Assembly (NCBI GenBank): GCA_900766245.1
Contig: CAAFUR010000012.1
Coordinates: 62,001-126,000, forward strand
DNA: 64,000 bases
Direction of reading: 5' to 3'
Source: Veillonellaceae bacterium
Lineage (GTDB): Bacteria > Bacillota > Negativicutes > Veillonellales > Veillonellaceae
Every line of letters starts with the position of its first letter. The stretch's first letter is position 1. Position numbers and translations under genes: made by a program. Positions 53,435 to 62,312 of the stretch are shown here, one piece after another. A model generated the notes under the pieces. That model saw only the letters and a program-made list of their open reading frames with translations. It was not told the DNA's origin and searched no databases.

Positions 53435-54808
53435 ATGATTTCTTCGTCTCTCAAGCCTATGAAATATAATAATTGGATGCGCTGGTTTGCGCCAGGTATT
53501 AATATTAAGCGGTGGCTATTCCTATTTTCTTTAGGCACGATTTGGCTGGTAGTAGGTGTCCTTATGATGATGAACTACCAGTGGATTAGCAACTTTGAAG
53601 ATATTTTCTTAGAATTTTTATTTCATCTCACAGGCTCCTATAACTATACGGTCATAGCCAGTCTTGGCTTGGCTGGTATTGTGGCGGGTATAGTGGCTAT
53701 GTTGTGGGGGATACGTAAGCTCATTCAGACCATTGTGAATGCGATTTTGCCAAATACAGAAGATGGTGTGAGTGATTATATTTTTGAAAAAATTCGCTTA
53801 GGACAAGGACCAAAAATCGTAGTGATTGGTGGTGGAACAGGATTGTCTATGCTATTGCGGGGGCTAAAAAGTAAAACCACGAACTTAACCGCTATTGTTA
53901 CAGTAGCAGACGATGGAGGTTCTTCTGGGCGTTTGCGGGAAGACTTTCAGATGATTGCTCCTGGAGATTTGCGAAACTGTTTAGTAGCATTAGCAGAAAA
54001 AGAAGGCCTCATGGAAGAACTATTCCAGTATCGATTTACTAAAGGAGCAGAATTATCGGGCCATAGTTTTGGGAATTTGTTCTTAACAGCTATGACCCAA
54101 GTGCTGAAAGATGATGTGGAAAAAGCCTTAGAAGCCTCTAGCAAGATCTTGCGAGTTCGAGGACGCGTTATTCCATCATCTACAGAAGAAATCAAATTGA
54201 TTGCAAAATTGGCGGATGGCACCATCGTAGAAGGAGAAAGTAATATCCCTAATGCGGGTAAGCCAATTGCGAAGGTCTATACGGAGCCACATAGACCATC
54301 TCCTGTAGGAGCTGCCTTGCAAGCCATTGATGAAGCCGATGCCATCATTTTAGGTCCGGGCAGTTTATATACTTCGGTAATGCCGAACCTATTGATTGAT
54401 AAGGTAGCAGATCACATTGCTAACTCTAAAGCGGCTAAGATTTATATTTGCAATGTGATGACGCAGCCAGGTGAAACAGATGAGTATACTGTGTCTGACC
54501 ATGTGAAGGCCATTGAAGCACATAGTGAGGTGGGAATTATCGATACAGTCCTTGTGAATGATAACAGAATCCAAGATGCTACATTAGAACATTATAAACA
54601 AGCGGGGCAAGAACCAGTAGACGTAGATATGGATGTGTTGCAATCGATGGGGATTCGGACAGTTCGTGCAAATCTTGTAGATAGTCAAGATAAAGCAGTT
54701 CACAATTCAGAACGGTTAGCGAAGGTGGTCATGGATGTTGTCTATGCTTTGCAGACCGATATTGAACCACACATTTTAGAATATTACTTACAGCGAGAAG
54801 ATCATTAA
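53435..54808 (+). CDS. yvcK: YvcK/GlmR-type gluconeogenesis and envelope factor
   Basis: A 457-residue CofD-like protein. Two membrane segments at the N-terminus (about residues 25-50 and 72-95) precede the soluble domain, which starts VVIGGGTGLSMLLRGLKS near residue 130 and continues to VADDGGSSGRLREDF. Relatives bind UDP-sugars and support cell-wall synthesis during growth on non-sugar carbon. The N-terminal membrane anchor is seen in some but not all homologues. AAAGGAG precedes ATG 53435. Confidence 0.93.
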   Translation: MISSSLKPMKYNNWMRWFAPGINIKRWLFLFSLGTIWLVVGVLMMMNYQWISNFEDIFLEFLFHLTGSYNYTVIASLGLAGIVAGIVAMLWGIRKLIQTIVNAILPNTEDGVSDYIFEKIRLGQGPKIVVIGGGTGLSMLLRGLKSKTTNLTAIVTVADDGGSSGRLREDFQMIAPGDLRNCLVALAEKEGLMEELFQYRFTKGAELSGHSFGNLFLTAMTQVLKDDVEKALEASSKILRVRGRVIPSSTEEIKLIAKLADGTIVEGESNIPNAGKPIAKVYTEPHRPSPVGAALQAIDEADAIILGPGSLYTSVMPNLLIDKVADHIANSKAAKIYICNVMTQPGETDEYTVSDHVKAIEAHSEVGIIDTVLVNDNRIQDATLEHYKQAGQEPVDVDMDVLQSMGIRTVRANLVDSQDKAVHNSERLAKVVMDVVYALQTDIEPHILEYYLQREDH

Positions 54809-54819
54809 GCATGAAAGTA

Positions 54820-54837
54820 GAGCCTCTAGAGGCTCTA
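54820..54837 (+). repeat. Perfect 18-base palindrome between yvcK and whiA
   Basis: AGAGCCTCTAGAGGCTCT is fully self-complementary and is followed by ATTTTC. It lies 11 bases after the yvcK stop and may be a weak terminator or an attenuating hairpin before whiA. Confidence 0.6.
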
Positions 54838-54867
54838 TTTTCTAATAGAAATAGTAAAGGAGAGGCT

Positions 54868-55821
54868 ATGTCATTTGCAGAGGATGTAAAAAATGAATTG
54901 TGCCAATTTAAAACAGAAGATGCGTGGGCATCCAAGGTAGAGGCCTCTTGTTTATTACGGATGGGAGGGTCCATTTTACTAGGTATGCAAGGACGCGTAG
55001 GGGTGCGTTTGGTTACGGCTAATAATGCCGTGGCTAGAAGGGTACTAGGAATCATCAAAGAACAGTATGATTTACCTACGTCTGTATTAGTGCGTAAAGG
55101 GTTAAACTTACGTAAGAAAAATATGTATACCTTAACGGTAGAACCTACAGAGCCAAGCCGTCTTGCCTTAGAAGATTTGCAATTATGGCCTGTAGATGCT
55201 ATGATTCCTGATGCATGGCTAAAAGATATGGAGTCTAGACGTGCCTTTTTGAGAGGCGCCTTTCTTGGTTGCGGCTCTGTGAATAAACCACAAAGTGATT
55301 ACCATTTAGAGTTTATGACAACGAAAGAAAATTTTGCGGATCAGATTATTCGTGTTTTAAAAATGTTTCGTCTCAATGCGCGGAAGGTAGAGCGGAAAGA
55401 AGAATTTGTAGTGTATTTAAAAGAAGGTGATGCGGTGACGTCATGTTTACAAATTATGGGAGCTCAATCAGCACTGATGAATTTTGAAAATGTACGTATT
55501 ATGAAAGATGTACGCAATACTATAAATCGTCAAGTAAATTGTGAAACAGCAAATTTACAAAAAACGGTAAATGCAGCGGTGCGTCAATTAGATGCGATCC
55601 GTATTATTGATAAGCATCAAGGCTTAGATTCCTTGCCAATTCGTCTTTATGAGGCAGCTATGTTGCGACAAGAATTTCCAGATGGGAGTTTGCAAGAATT
55701 GGTAGATGCTTATGAAACAAAATATAAACGGGAATTGACAAAATCTGGCATTGGACATCGTTTGCGTAAATTAGAGGCCATTGCCTTGCAGTGGGAGCCG
55801 GATGGACTTACGATAGAATAG
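54868..55821 (+). CDS. whiA: WhiA sporulation-type DNA-binding protein
   Basis: A 317-residue WhiA. It starts MSFAEDVKNELCQF, has the LAGLIDADG homing-endonuclease-like domain (segment RRAFLRGAFLGCGSVNKP near residue 130) and the C-terminal HTH (SGIGHRLRKLEAIAL near residue 295). In non-spore formers it has roles in division and chromosome segregation. ATG 54868 has AAAGGAGAGG upstream; the open frame to 54811 covers the palindrome and is not expected to be coding. Confidence 0.95.
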   Translation: MSFAEDVKNELCQFKTEDAWASKVEASCLLRMGGSILLGMQGRVGVRLVTANNAVARRVLGIIKEQYDLPTSVLVRKGLNLRKKNMYTLTVEPTEPSRLALEDLQLWPVDAMIPDAWLKDMESRRAFLRGAFLGCGSVNKPQSDYHLEFMTTKENFADQIIRVLKMFRLNARKVERKEEFVVYLKEGDAVTSCLQIMGAQSALMNFENVRIMKDVRNTINRQVNCETANLQKTVNAAVRQLDAIRIIDKHQGLDSLPIRLYEAAMLRQEFPDGSLQELVDAYETKYKRELTKSGIGHRLRKLEAIALQWEPDGLTIE

Positions 55822-55828
55822 AGGAACT

Positions 55829-57166
55829 ATGAAATTAATGAACAAAGTACAATGGAAACGGTGGTTACTAGGTAGTGTATTAGCTTTATTGGGGTTGGGT
55901 ACTACTTATGGACAAGCACCAAAGACTGTCAATATTGATGACTATACATTTACGCCCTTAGCGGTGAAAACTGTGAAAGAAATGGATACATTGTTGTTGT
56001 CAGATAGTCCTGAATATGTAAAAGAGCCTGGAATTGTTGCAGCAGGTACACTACATGGAAAAAGTCGTATTTACTTTTATCATGTCAATGAAGGAACAGA
56101 ACCGATGAAAGTAGGTATTTTATTGGAAAATAAGGGGAATGCCCCAGCATTCGTAGAGATTGAACGAGCTATTTATGCAAAGCCGAGTCCAGACTATTTT
56201 AAAGTAGGACGAGAGCTTTCTAAAAAAGAAATGGCTACGGAACAATTAGATTTAGGAAATTGGGCACAAGAAGGAGTTAATATTCCTGTTCGTTCTAAAG
56301 TGACAAAAAAAGAAATTAAACAACAAAAAGAGAGACTTGTTCAATCTCGAAAAATAAAGTTAAAGCAAGTGGAAGAAGAAATCAAAAAAGATACTACATC
56401 ACGAACTATTTCTTTAGTATCACAAGATACCGATGCGAAGGAATTTGTATTACGACCTGGGGAAGTACGTCCTATTTTTACTGAGTTGGAAAAAGTCCTG
56501 ATGAAGCAAGATGATTTATTTAGCGGTATCGTCGATCTTTCAACTTCGGAACCTGTCTATGCCTCTGTGGCAGTGATGGAACCTAAATCAACAGTTACCT
56601 ATGGTTTACCGTTGCTACCAATTCATCCTATGGATGATGTAGAGTTGCGTGGTACCTATGAAGGCATGCGTCGATTCCATGTGGTGGAACCGCAGTTTAA
56701 TAGTGAGGCAGGTCCAGCTAGTTTTGAAATTGCGAATGATAGAGAAGATGCCTTTATTAATGGTGTTGACGAGACTAGTAATAATAAGTTGGTAAAAAAC
56801 AAAGGAAATTATGGTATTTCTAATATATATGTGTTACACACAGAAGGAAACACTCCCTATGCCTTGTATTTTAATCCATTAGGTGGCGCTTTTAGTGGCA
56901 CATTCAGGATTACATCTTCTAAAGGTGTACGCACCTATGATGTGCCTGTAAAAGGTCCCTACTTAGGGCATCAAACGATTTATGACACACAGTTGCTAGA
57001 TGTATTTGATAGACCAGAAGATTTGCTAGTAGAATACATGTCACCAGGAGCGTCTAACTTACCAGTTAGATTTTTGTTGATTCCTCAAATTGCAAAGGAA
57101 ATAAAAAACGATAGTACATCATCGGAGTATGTAACGAACCTAGTGAATAAAATTTTGGGAAAATAA
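55829..57166 (+). CDS. Exported protein of unknown function
   Basis: I do not recognise this 445-residue protein. A signal peptide is evident (NKVQWKRWLLGSVLALLG then a likely AxA-type cleavage at TYGQA). The mature part starts with QAPKTVNIDDYTFTPLAVKT and includes a charged helical stretch near residues 155-185, mixed with beta-rich segments such as RIYFYHVNEGTEPMKVGILL and FSGTFRITSSKGVRTYDVPVKG. It lies 7 bases after whiA, with AGAGGAACT upstream, and just before the iron-controlled operon. Likely periplasmic. Codon use is like its neighbours. No function is assigned. Confidence 0.7.
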   Translation: MKLMNKVQWKRWLLGSVLALLGLGTTYGQAPKTVNIDDYTFTPLAVKTVKEMDTLLLSDSPEYVKEPGIVAAGTLHGKSRIYFYHVNEGTEPMKVGILLENKGNAPAFVEIERAIYAKPSPDYFKVGRELSKKEMATEQLDLGNWAQEGVNIPVRSKVTKKEIKQQKERLVQSRKIKLKQVEEEIKKDTTSRTISLVSQDTDAKEFVLRPGEVRPIFTELEKVLMKQDDLFSGIVDLSTSEPVYASVAVMEPKSTVTYGLPLLPIHPMDDVELRGTYEGMRRFHVVEPQFNSEAGPASFEIANDREDAFINGVDETSNNKLVKNKGNYGISNIYVLHTEGNTPYALYFNPLGGAFSGTFRITSSKGVRTYDVPVKGPYLGHQTIYDTQLLDVFDRPEDLLVEYMSPGASNLPVRFLLIPQIAKEIKNDSTSSEYVTNLVNKILGK

Positions 57167-57318
57167 TCAAAAACTAGTTAATACAATCTAAAAAGACATG
57201 GTATAGAATTAGTAAGGATTTATAATTTTATACAAAATTAGTATAGATATTATCGAAAACTATGCGAATTGAAATTTTGCTGTATATTTTAAAATAATCT
57301 AAAACGACAAATTTTATA

Positions 57319-57348
57319 TTGACAATCGTTGCCAACTATACATATAAT
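57319..57348 (+). promoter_or_regulatory. Promoter with overlapping Fur-like box
   Basis: TTGACA (57319-57324), 18-base spacer and TATAAT (57343-57348). TGACAATCGTTGCCA (57320-57334) matches 11 of the 13 fixed positions of the 7-1-7 Fur consensus (TGANAATNATTNTCA), as a near-palindrome TTGnCAAnnnTTGnCAA. It covers the -35 box and part of the spacer, so Fur-Fe would repress. An inverted repeat TGAGTAT/ATACTCA (57348-57354 and 57363-57369) covers the likely start point. The stretch 57167-57318 is AT-rich and shows nothing else. Confidence 0.65.
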
Positions 57349-57401
57349 GAGTATTAGAAATGATACTCAGATTAAAGTAGGCGATGTAATTCGGCAAAGA
57401 G

Positions 57402-57443
57402 GCCCATTTGTTAGTCGTATGAGACAACAAGTGGGCTTTTTTT
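57402..57443 (+). terminator. Leader terminator (attenuator) before the AraC-type regulator
   Basis: GCCCATTTGTTAGTC pairs with GACAACAAGTGGGC (57423-57436), with one bulge and one mismatch, and is followed by seven Ts (57437-57443). It lies about 50 bases into the expected transcript and right before the ribosome site of the regulator, so it should limit transcription of the whole operon unless antiterminated. Confidence 0.75.
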
Positions 57444-57455
57444 GAAAGGAGGAAC

Positions 57456-58457
57456 ATGAGTCAAAATAGAATGAATGCTGTCGAAAAGTTCAAACCGAAA
57501 GTGATGGATTTAGATATGTTGTCTACCAGAGAGGTAGAACATGGCACTATTTATGAGATGAATACGCCCCAAGGCAAGGCGAAGATGCACAGCTATCCGG
57601 TGTTTGGTGGGGTAGAATTAACCTTCCAAGAAGTGACTATGAAAGAAATTCGTCATCGGGCGAAACCTTTAGAAGGTATGTTTGAAATCCATTATTGTAA
57701 AGAAGGGCGCATTGAGTGCGCCTTTGATAATGGAAAAGTGTTATATATGGATGAAAATGATATTTCTGTGGGGTGGAAAGAGTCACCTAGTTATGTACAC
57801 TCTACGAAGTTTCCTACGGCTTTTTACAAAGGAATTAATTTGTCTATTTATATTCCAAAAGCTCAAGAAATGGTCAATAAATTTGTAGGTAATGATAGTA
57901 TCGATCTGCGAGAAATATGCAATCGGTTCTGTAATGATTTTGAATTTGGCTTTGTGTGTCGTAGAGAATCAAGGTTGAGTGATATTTTCAAAAGTTTATA
58001 TGATGTGCCAATGGAAGTGATGCCAAATTTGTTTCAATTAAAATGCATGGAAATCATCCTGTTGTTAAGTACATTAACAGCCGATTACGATTGTTGTATG
58101 CCATATTTTGAACGCAAACATGTAGAAAGTGTGAAACGTATGCACGAATTTTTGATGAAAAATTTAAATCAAAAACCGACCATTGAAGAGTTGGCAAAAA
58201 CATATGGGTTAGCACCAACGGCATTAAAGAAATGTTTTAAAGGGATTTATGGAAGTAGTATTCATCAGTATGTAAAGCATATGCGAATCAAAAAAGCAGC
58301 CAAAGATCTAGTAAATACAAATGATAGTATTCTCAGCATAGCTAATCGATATGGCTATGAAAATGCCAGTAAGTTTGCAGAAGCATTTCGGGTTATTATG
58401 GGACATAAGCCTAGTGAATACAGGAAGAAAAATAAAATGTCTGAATGGATTGAATAG
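57456..58457 (+). CDS. AraC-family transcriptional regulator (PchR-like)
   Basis: A 333-residue regulator. The N-terminal sensing part (about residues 1-225) shows a cupin-like FEIHYCKEGRIECAF; the C-terminal double HTH begins LNQKPTIEELAKTYGLAPTALKKCF near residue 242 and has SIANRYGYENASKFAEAFR near residue 293, the AraC signature. PchR-type relatives sense siderophores or haem. It is the first gene of an operon with exbB, exbD, tonB and chuW, so iron or haem is the probable signal. GAAAGGAGG precedes ATG 57456. Confidence 0.88.
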   Translation: MSQNRMNAVEKFKPKVMDLDMLSTREVEHGTIYEMNTPQGKAKMHSYPVFGGVELTFQEVTMKEIRHRAKPLEGMFEIHYCKEGRIECAFDNGKVLYMDENDISVGWKESPSYVHSTKFPTAFYKGINLSIYIPKAQEMVNKFVGNDSIDLREICNRFCNDFEFGFVCRRESRLSDIFKSLYDVPMEVMPNLFQLKCMEIILLLSTLTADYDCCMPYFERKHVESVKRMHEFLMKNLNQKPTIEELAKTYGLAPTALKKCFKGIYGSSIHQYVKHMRIKKAAKDLVNTNDSILSIANRYGYENASKFAEAFRVIMGHKPSEYRKKNKMSEWIE

Positions 58458-58547
58458 AAGCTTTTTAGAGTAGATTTGAAAATATTAAATTTGCTATTAT
58501 ATACATAAGCTGATAAAAATTATCATATTTTTAATGGAGGTAACAAT

Positions 58548-59183
58548 ATGGACAGCCTTTTATACATTGTACATTTATTTAACAGCGGTGGATTAGTAAT
58601 GTATCCATTGGTAATTTTATCAATCATTGTAATTGCGATTGGAATTGAGCGTTATACGTATTTCAAAGCTAATACTGCATTGCTAAAAGAATTTAGTCAT
58701 GATGTGTATTTTGCAGTAAAAGAAAATGATTGGGCGAAGGCAAAAGAATTATGTGCGGCTAACCAAACTGCGACAGGTCGGATTTTAAATGCAGGATTAA
58801 CGTACTCCAAAAATGAAGCAAGCATGAAAAATGCGTTTTCTGAACAAATGATGATTGAAGCATCTCATTTGAAAATTCATTTGGACTACTTAAGCGCTAT
58901 CGTAACCATTTCTCCATTGTTAGGTTTATTAGGAACAGTATCTGGCATGATTGGTACATTTAGTATCCTTGACAGTGGTTCTGGTGCCTCTGCTATCTCC
59001 GGTGGCGTTGGGGAAGCCTTGATTGCCACAGCAACAGGTTTGTTAGTTGCCATTTTATCCTTCTGTGTATATACATATTTCAGTCATCGTATGGATGCCA
59101 TCATCAATGATACAGAAACGTTATCTGTGGTGTTATTAAATGGTATGAAAGAGCAATGGAGTGATTCTCATGTTTCAAAATAG
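58548..59183 (+). CDS. exbB: ExbB, TonB-system proton channel subunit
   Basis: A 211-residue MotA/TolQ/ExbB protein with three membrane segments: residues 16-36 (MYPLVILSIIVIAIGIERY), about 112-135 and about 150-172. The LLGLLGTVSGMIGTF segment and GGVGEALIATATGLLVAI are the family hallmarks. Expected pentamer in the inner membrane with ExbD, harvesting the proton gradient for TonB. TGGAGGT precedes ATG 58548. Confidence 0.93.
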   Translation: MDSLLYIVHLFNSGGLVMYPLVILSIIVIAIGIERYTYFKANTALLKEFSHDVYFAVKENDWAKAKELCAANQTATGRILNAGLTYSKNEASMKNAFSEQMMIEASHLKIHLDYLSAIVTISPLLGLLGTVSGMIGTFSILDSGSGASAISGGVGEALIATATGLLVAILSFCVYTYFSHRMDAIINDTETLSVVLLNGMKEQWSDSHVSK

Positions 59184-59565
59184 TCGATTAAAAATGAAAC
59201 CTGAGTTCATGATTGTGCCAATGATTGATATCATATTCTTCTTATTGGTGTTCTTTATGATGAATAGTATCGAAACAGTGGCACAAAAGTCCTTGGGTGT
59301 ACAGTTACCACAAGCACAATCAGCAACACAAGTCAAACAAAGTCCTGTGATCCTCACCTTAGATAAGGAAGGTCATATTTTGATTGACTCTAAACCATAT
59401 AGTATCGATGAAGCTCGTAATTACATTACTAGCAAAGTAGGAGAAAATCCAAACACAGCGGTACTACTACAAGCAGACAAAAATACGCAACATGGATTCG
59501 TGGTTGCCATTATGGATATGCTAAAAACGATTGGGGTTAAGAAGTTCTCAATTGCTGCTAGCTAG
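59170..59565 (+). CDS. exbD: ExbD, TonB-system proton channel subunit
   Basis: A 131-residue ExbD. One membrane segment (about residues 12-34) with the conserved aspartate in IVPMIDIIFFLLVFFMM, then a periplasmic domain. ATG 59170 was chosen because GGAG lies 8 bases upstream; it overlaps the exbB stop by 14 bases, implying coupled translation. An in-frame GTG at 59161 is less likely. Confidence 0.92.
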   Translation: MFQNSRLKMKPEFMIVPMIDIIFFLLVFFMMNSIETVAQKSLGVQLPQAQSATQVKQSPVILTLDKEGHILIDSKPYSIDEARNYITSKVGENPNTAVLLQADKNTQHGFVVAIMDMLKTIGVKKFSIAAS

Positions 59566-59577
59566 AAAGGATGACAC

Positions 59578-60351
59578 ATGGAACAATATATTTCCTGGAA
59601 AAAATCCTATATAATCTCCGTTGTAATCCACATTATTCTAGCAGTTGTATTAGGCCTTGCTTTAGTCTCAGTAGTTGAGCATAAGGAGACAGAAAATGCT
59701 TTTGAAATTGACATGTCTATCTCCGACGATTTAAAAGCATCCGCTGGCGGTGGTGGCGGAGGTGGTGGAGTGTCCTTCCCACAACCTCTTTCCCAAGAAG
59801 TTGTACAAGCAAAAGTACAGGCTGCACAACAAAGTCTTTCTTCTCCAGTACCGGTAGAGGATGCTGTCAATGTACCAACTTCTACGAATGCTGCGACAGG
59901 TACTAGTGATGGAACATCTAGCAACCAAGGAACTGGTGGTGGATCTGGTGGCGGTAATGGCACTGGTAACGGTACTGGCGATGGTAGTGGCAATGGCTCT
60001 GGTAGCGGTGGTGGATCTGGAACTGGTAGTGGCGGAGGTAATGGCGATGGTGTAGGTACTACAACCGGTAATGCCCCATTTGACTGGGCAGGTTTTGTAG
60101 CTACTGTACAAGCCAATGCACAAGGCACATACCCTCCAATGGCAGTAAAACGTAACTTACAAGGTAGTGTTAGCGTAAGCGTAACTATCGATGCAGGTGG
60201 TAACATCGTATCTGTATCTGCTGGTGGTGGTCCAGGCATCTTAAATAGTCACACCCAAGATGTTGTCTATGGTATAGGCAACTATCCGAATGGTAGTGGT
60301 TCAACAGTATCAAATACATTCACGGTGTATTACACATTGAATGGCGACTAG
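59578..60351 (+). CDS. tonB: TonB-like energy transducer with glycine-rich linker
   Basis: A 257-residue TonB. An N-terminal membrane anchor (about residues 11-33) is followed by a linker of some 110 residues that is mostly G, S, T and N with short GSGG-type repeats and a run of eight glycines, not the Pro-Glu/Pro-Lys repeats of classical TonB. The C-terminal TonB domain (about residues 172-257) has GTYPPMAVKRNLQGSVSVSV, YPPxA being the family signature. AAAGGATGACAC precedes ATG 59578. With ExbBD it should energise outer-membrane receptors; none is encoded in this window. Confidence 0.9.
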   Translation: MEQYISWKKSYIISVVIHIILAVVLGLALVSVVEHKETENAFEIDMSISDDLKASAGGGGGGGGVSFPQPLSQEVVQAKVQAAQQSLSSPVPVEDAVNVPTSTNAATGTSDGTSSNQGTGGGSGGGNGTGNGTGDGSGNGSGSGGGSGTGSGGGNGDGVGTTTGNAPFDWAGFVATVQANAQGTYPPMAVKRNLQGSVSVSVTIDAGGNIVSVSAGGGPGILNSHTQDVVYGIGNYPNGSGSTVSNTFTVYYTLNGD

Positions 60352-60384
60352 TGCAAATGCACGAGAAATAATTCAGGAGGAATT

Positions 60385-62142
60385 ATGGATTTAAAAGCTT
60401 TATTTGACTCCATGTCGGAGGAACAACGTAATATTCAACTTGGTTTCGACACAGCTACACCATTAACACATGCTTTCACAAGCAAGCGTGCGGTACATGC
60501 TGGTCTAAGTGGTCGTCCTTTGGAAAAGGATGAGGCACAACGTGTATGGAATGAATTAATGCAACAACCGCCTGTTCCAGGGCAAATGCAAACGGCATAT
60601 ATTCATATCCCATTCTGTCAAACTAAATGTACTTATTGTGGATTCTATCAACATGCTACGAATCAAGATGCAGAAGATAAATATGTAGATATGTTATTGA
60701 AAGAAATGCAAATGGCAGCCGACCAACCACGGTTCCGTGATGGCTTGATTCATACTATTTTTATCGGTGGTGGTACGCCGACATCGTTATCAGCTAATAA
60801 TGCAAAACGCATGTTGTCTGCTATTCAAGAATATTTTCCGTTGGCCAATGACTATGAGTTGACATTAGAAGGTCGTATTCACGACTTGGTGCCTGAAAAA
60901 ATGGATGTATGGATGAGCCATGGTGTAAACCGTATGTCCTTAGGGGTACAGTCTTTCCATACTCACGTACGTCGTCAATTAGGTCGTTTAGATGATCAAG
61001 ATACAGTATTGTCTCGATTAGAGCAATTAAAGGCATATCAACAATGTTCTGTGATTGTAGATTTAATCTACGGTTTGCCAGATCAAACGATGGATGTGTG
61101 GATGGAAGATTTAAAACTTCTTGAACAATCTGCAGCAGATGGTATGGACTTGTATCAATTAAATGTCTTTGAAAATAGTGACTTACAAAGTTTAATTGAG
61201 CGTGGTAAAGTAAGCCCAGCAGCTACTACTAAAGAACAAGCTTTGATGTATGAAGCGGCTGTCAAATATTTGATGAAACGTGATTTCACACGTTTAAGCG
61301 CAGCTCATTGGAGTCGTGCACCACGTGAACGTTCTATGTACAACACTATGGCGAAAGCTGGATATCCAATGTATCCATTTGGCTGTGGTGCCGGTGGTAA
61401 TTTAGGTGGCTATATGACAATGTTACACCGCGTATTACCTCCATATGAAGCCCTTGTAGAAGAAGGTAAAAAACCATTTATGGTTCTTATGAAACAATCT
61501 GAGCTACAAGAGTTCTCTAATTATGTAATCAGTTCCTTGGAACGAGGCGTTTTAAATCTAGATGCTTTGATCGAAATGGATGCAAAATTAGAAGATTTAC
61601 GTTGGCTGCTTGATACTTGGGTAACTCGTGGTTTGATGGAATATAACGGCGTATTATATCGCTTAACAACAGCTGGTGGATTCTGGCATGTAAATATTAC
61701 ACAAACAGTTATTGAATGTGTTCAATACATCTTAACTGGTGAAAGTACATTGTTACATGAAAACATTGCTGCACAAAACCACGGTGGTAAGCCCAAAGAT
61801 CATCCACATGTAGGGAGTCATCCTGAAGGAGTGGCGAAACACCCTCATGGCGCAGGCGGACACCCAGCAGGTATTCCAAAAGGTCATCCAGAAGGAGTAC
61901 CAATGGGAGGACATCCAGCAGGTGTGCCTAAGCATCCACATGGGGCAGGCGGACACCCAGCGGGTATTCCAAAAGGTCATCCAGAAGGAGTACCAATGGG
62001 AGGACATCCAGCAGGTGTACCTAAGCATCCACATGGAGCAGGTGGACACCCAGCAGGTATCCCAATAGGGCATCCAGGAGATGTTGAGACAACTCGTGCT
62101 CATGGCACAGTAGGACATAGTCCATTTAAGAAAAATATTTAG
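60385..62142 (+). CDS. chuW: ChuW/HutW-type radical SAM haem-degrading methyltransferase with His-rich tail
   Basis: A 585-residue radical SAM enzyme of the ChuW/HutW family, which opens haem under anaerobic conditions to anaerobilin and frees iron. The 4Fe-4S motif CxxxCxxC is PFCQTKCTYCGFYQ near residue 77, with GGGTPTSL near residue 131 and the HemN-like segments RMSLGVQSF and VDLIYGLPDQT. The catalytic domain runs to about residue 465. The remaining 120 residues are a His/Gly/Pro-rich tail with 31-residue tandem repeats. CAGGAGGAA precedes ATG 60385. Last gene of the AraC-ExbB-ExbD-TonB operon; the next gene, a flavodoxin, can supply its electrons. Confidence 0.9.
   Translation: MDLKALFDSMSEEQRNIQLGFDTATPLTHAFTSKRAVHAGLSGRPLEKDEAQRVWNELMQQPPVPGQMQTAYIHIPFCQTKCTYCGFYQHATNQDAEDKYVDMLLKEMQMAADQPRFRDGLIHTIFIGGGTPTSLSANNAKRMLSAIQEYFPLANDYELTLEGRIHDLVPEKMDVWMSHGVNRMSLGVQSFHTHVRRQLGRLDDQDTVLSRLEQLKAYQQCSVIVDLIYGLPDQTMDVWMEDLKLLEQSAADGMDLYQLNVFENSDLQSLIERGKVSPAATTKEQALMYEAAVKYLMKRDFTRLSAAHWSRAPRERSMYNTMAKAGYPMYPFGCGAGGNLGGYMTMLHRVLPPYEALVEEGKKPFMVLMKQSELQEFSNYVISSLERGVLNLDALIEMDAKLEDLRWLLDTWVTRGLMEYNGVLYRLTTAGGFWHVNITQTVIECVQYILTGESTLLHENIAAQNHGGKPKDHPHVGSHPEGVAKHPHGAGGHPAGIPKGHPEGVPMGGHPAGVPKHPHGAGGHPAGIPKGHPEGVPMGGHPAGVPKHPHGAGGHPAGIPIGHPGDVETTRAHGTVGHSPFKKNI
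61840..62088 (+). repeat. 93-bp coding tandem repeat (31 residues) in chuW
   Basis: Two complete 93-base units (61840-61932 and 61933-62025) and a third, partial one (62026 to about 62088) encode 31-residue units that start HPHGAGGHPAGIPKGHPEGV and end PMGGHPAGVPK. The DNA copies are near-identical, which points to recent duplication. Each unit has five histidines. Confidence 0.9.
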
Positions 62143-62149
62143 GTAGTAT

Positions 62150-62208
62150 CTATTACAGGCGAACTCCTACACACCTTACCAAACCAAATATATAGTTTCC
62201 TGTAATAG
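62150..62208 (+). terminator. Hairpin after chuW
   Basis: CTATTACAGG (62150-62159) pairs perfectly with CCTGTAATAG (62199-62208) across a long loop. A T run is weak. Probably the end of the operon transcript or an mRNA-stabilising hairpin. Confidence 0.5.
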
Positions 62209-62312
62209 TTCTATAGCCACTCATCGAGTGGAATCAGGTATACCAGGTCAAAGTTGGTAGGCTGCATCATACTATAGTACGTTTAAAATCACTTCTGTAA
62301 TGAGAGTGCAGT

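Noticed and set aside
59607..60239. A 210-codon minus-strand open frame, very proline-rich
   Set aside because: It is the reverse of the glycine-rich TonB linker (GGN codons read as NCC proline) and has no ribosome site.
61840..62088. CRISPR-like repeat array
   Set aside because: The repeats are contiguous, lack spacers, have a 93-base period divisible by three and are translated within chuW.
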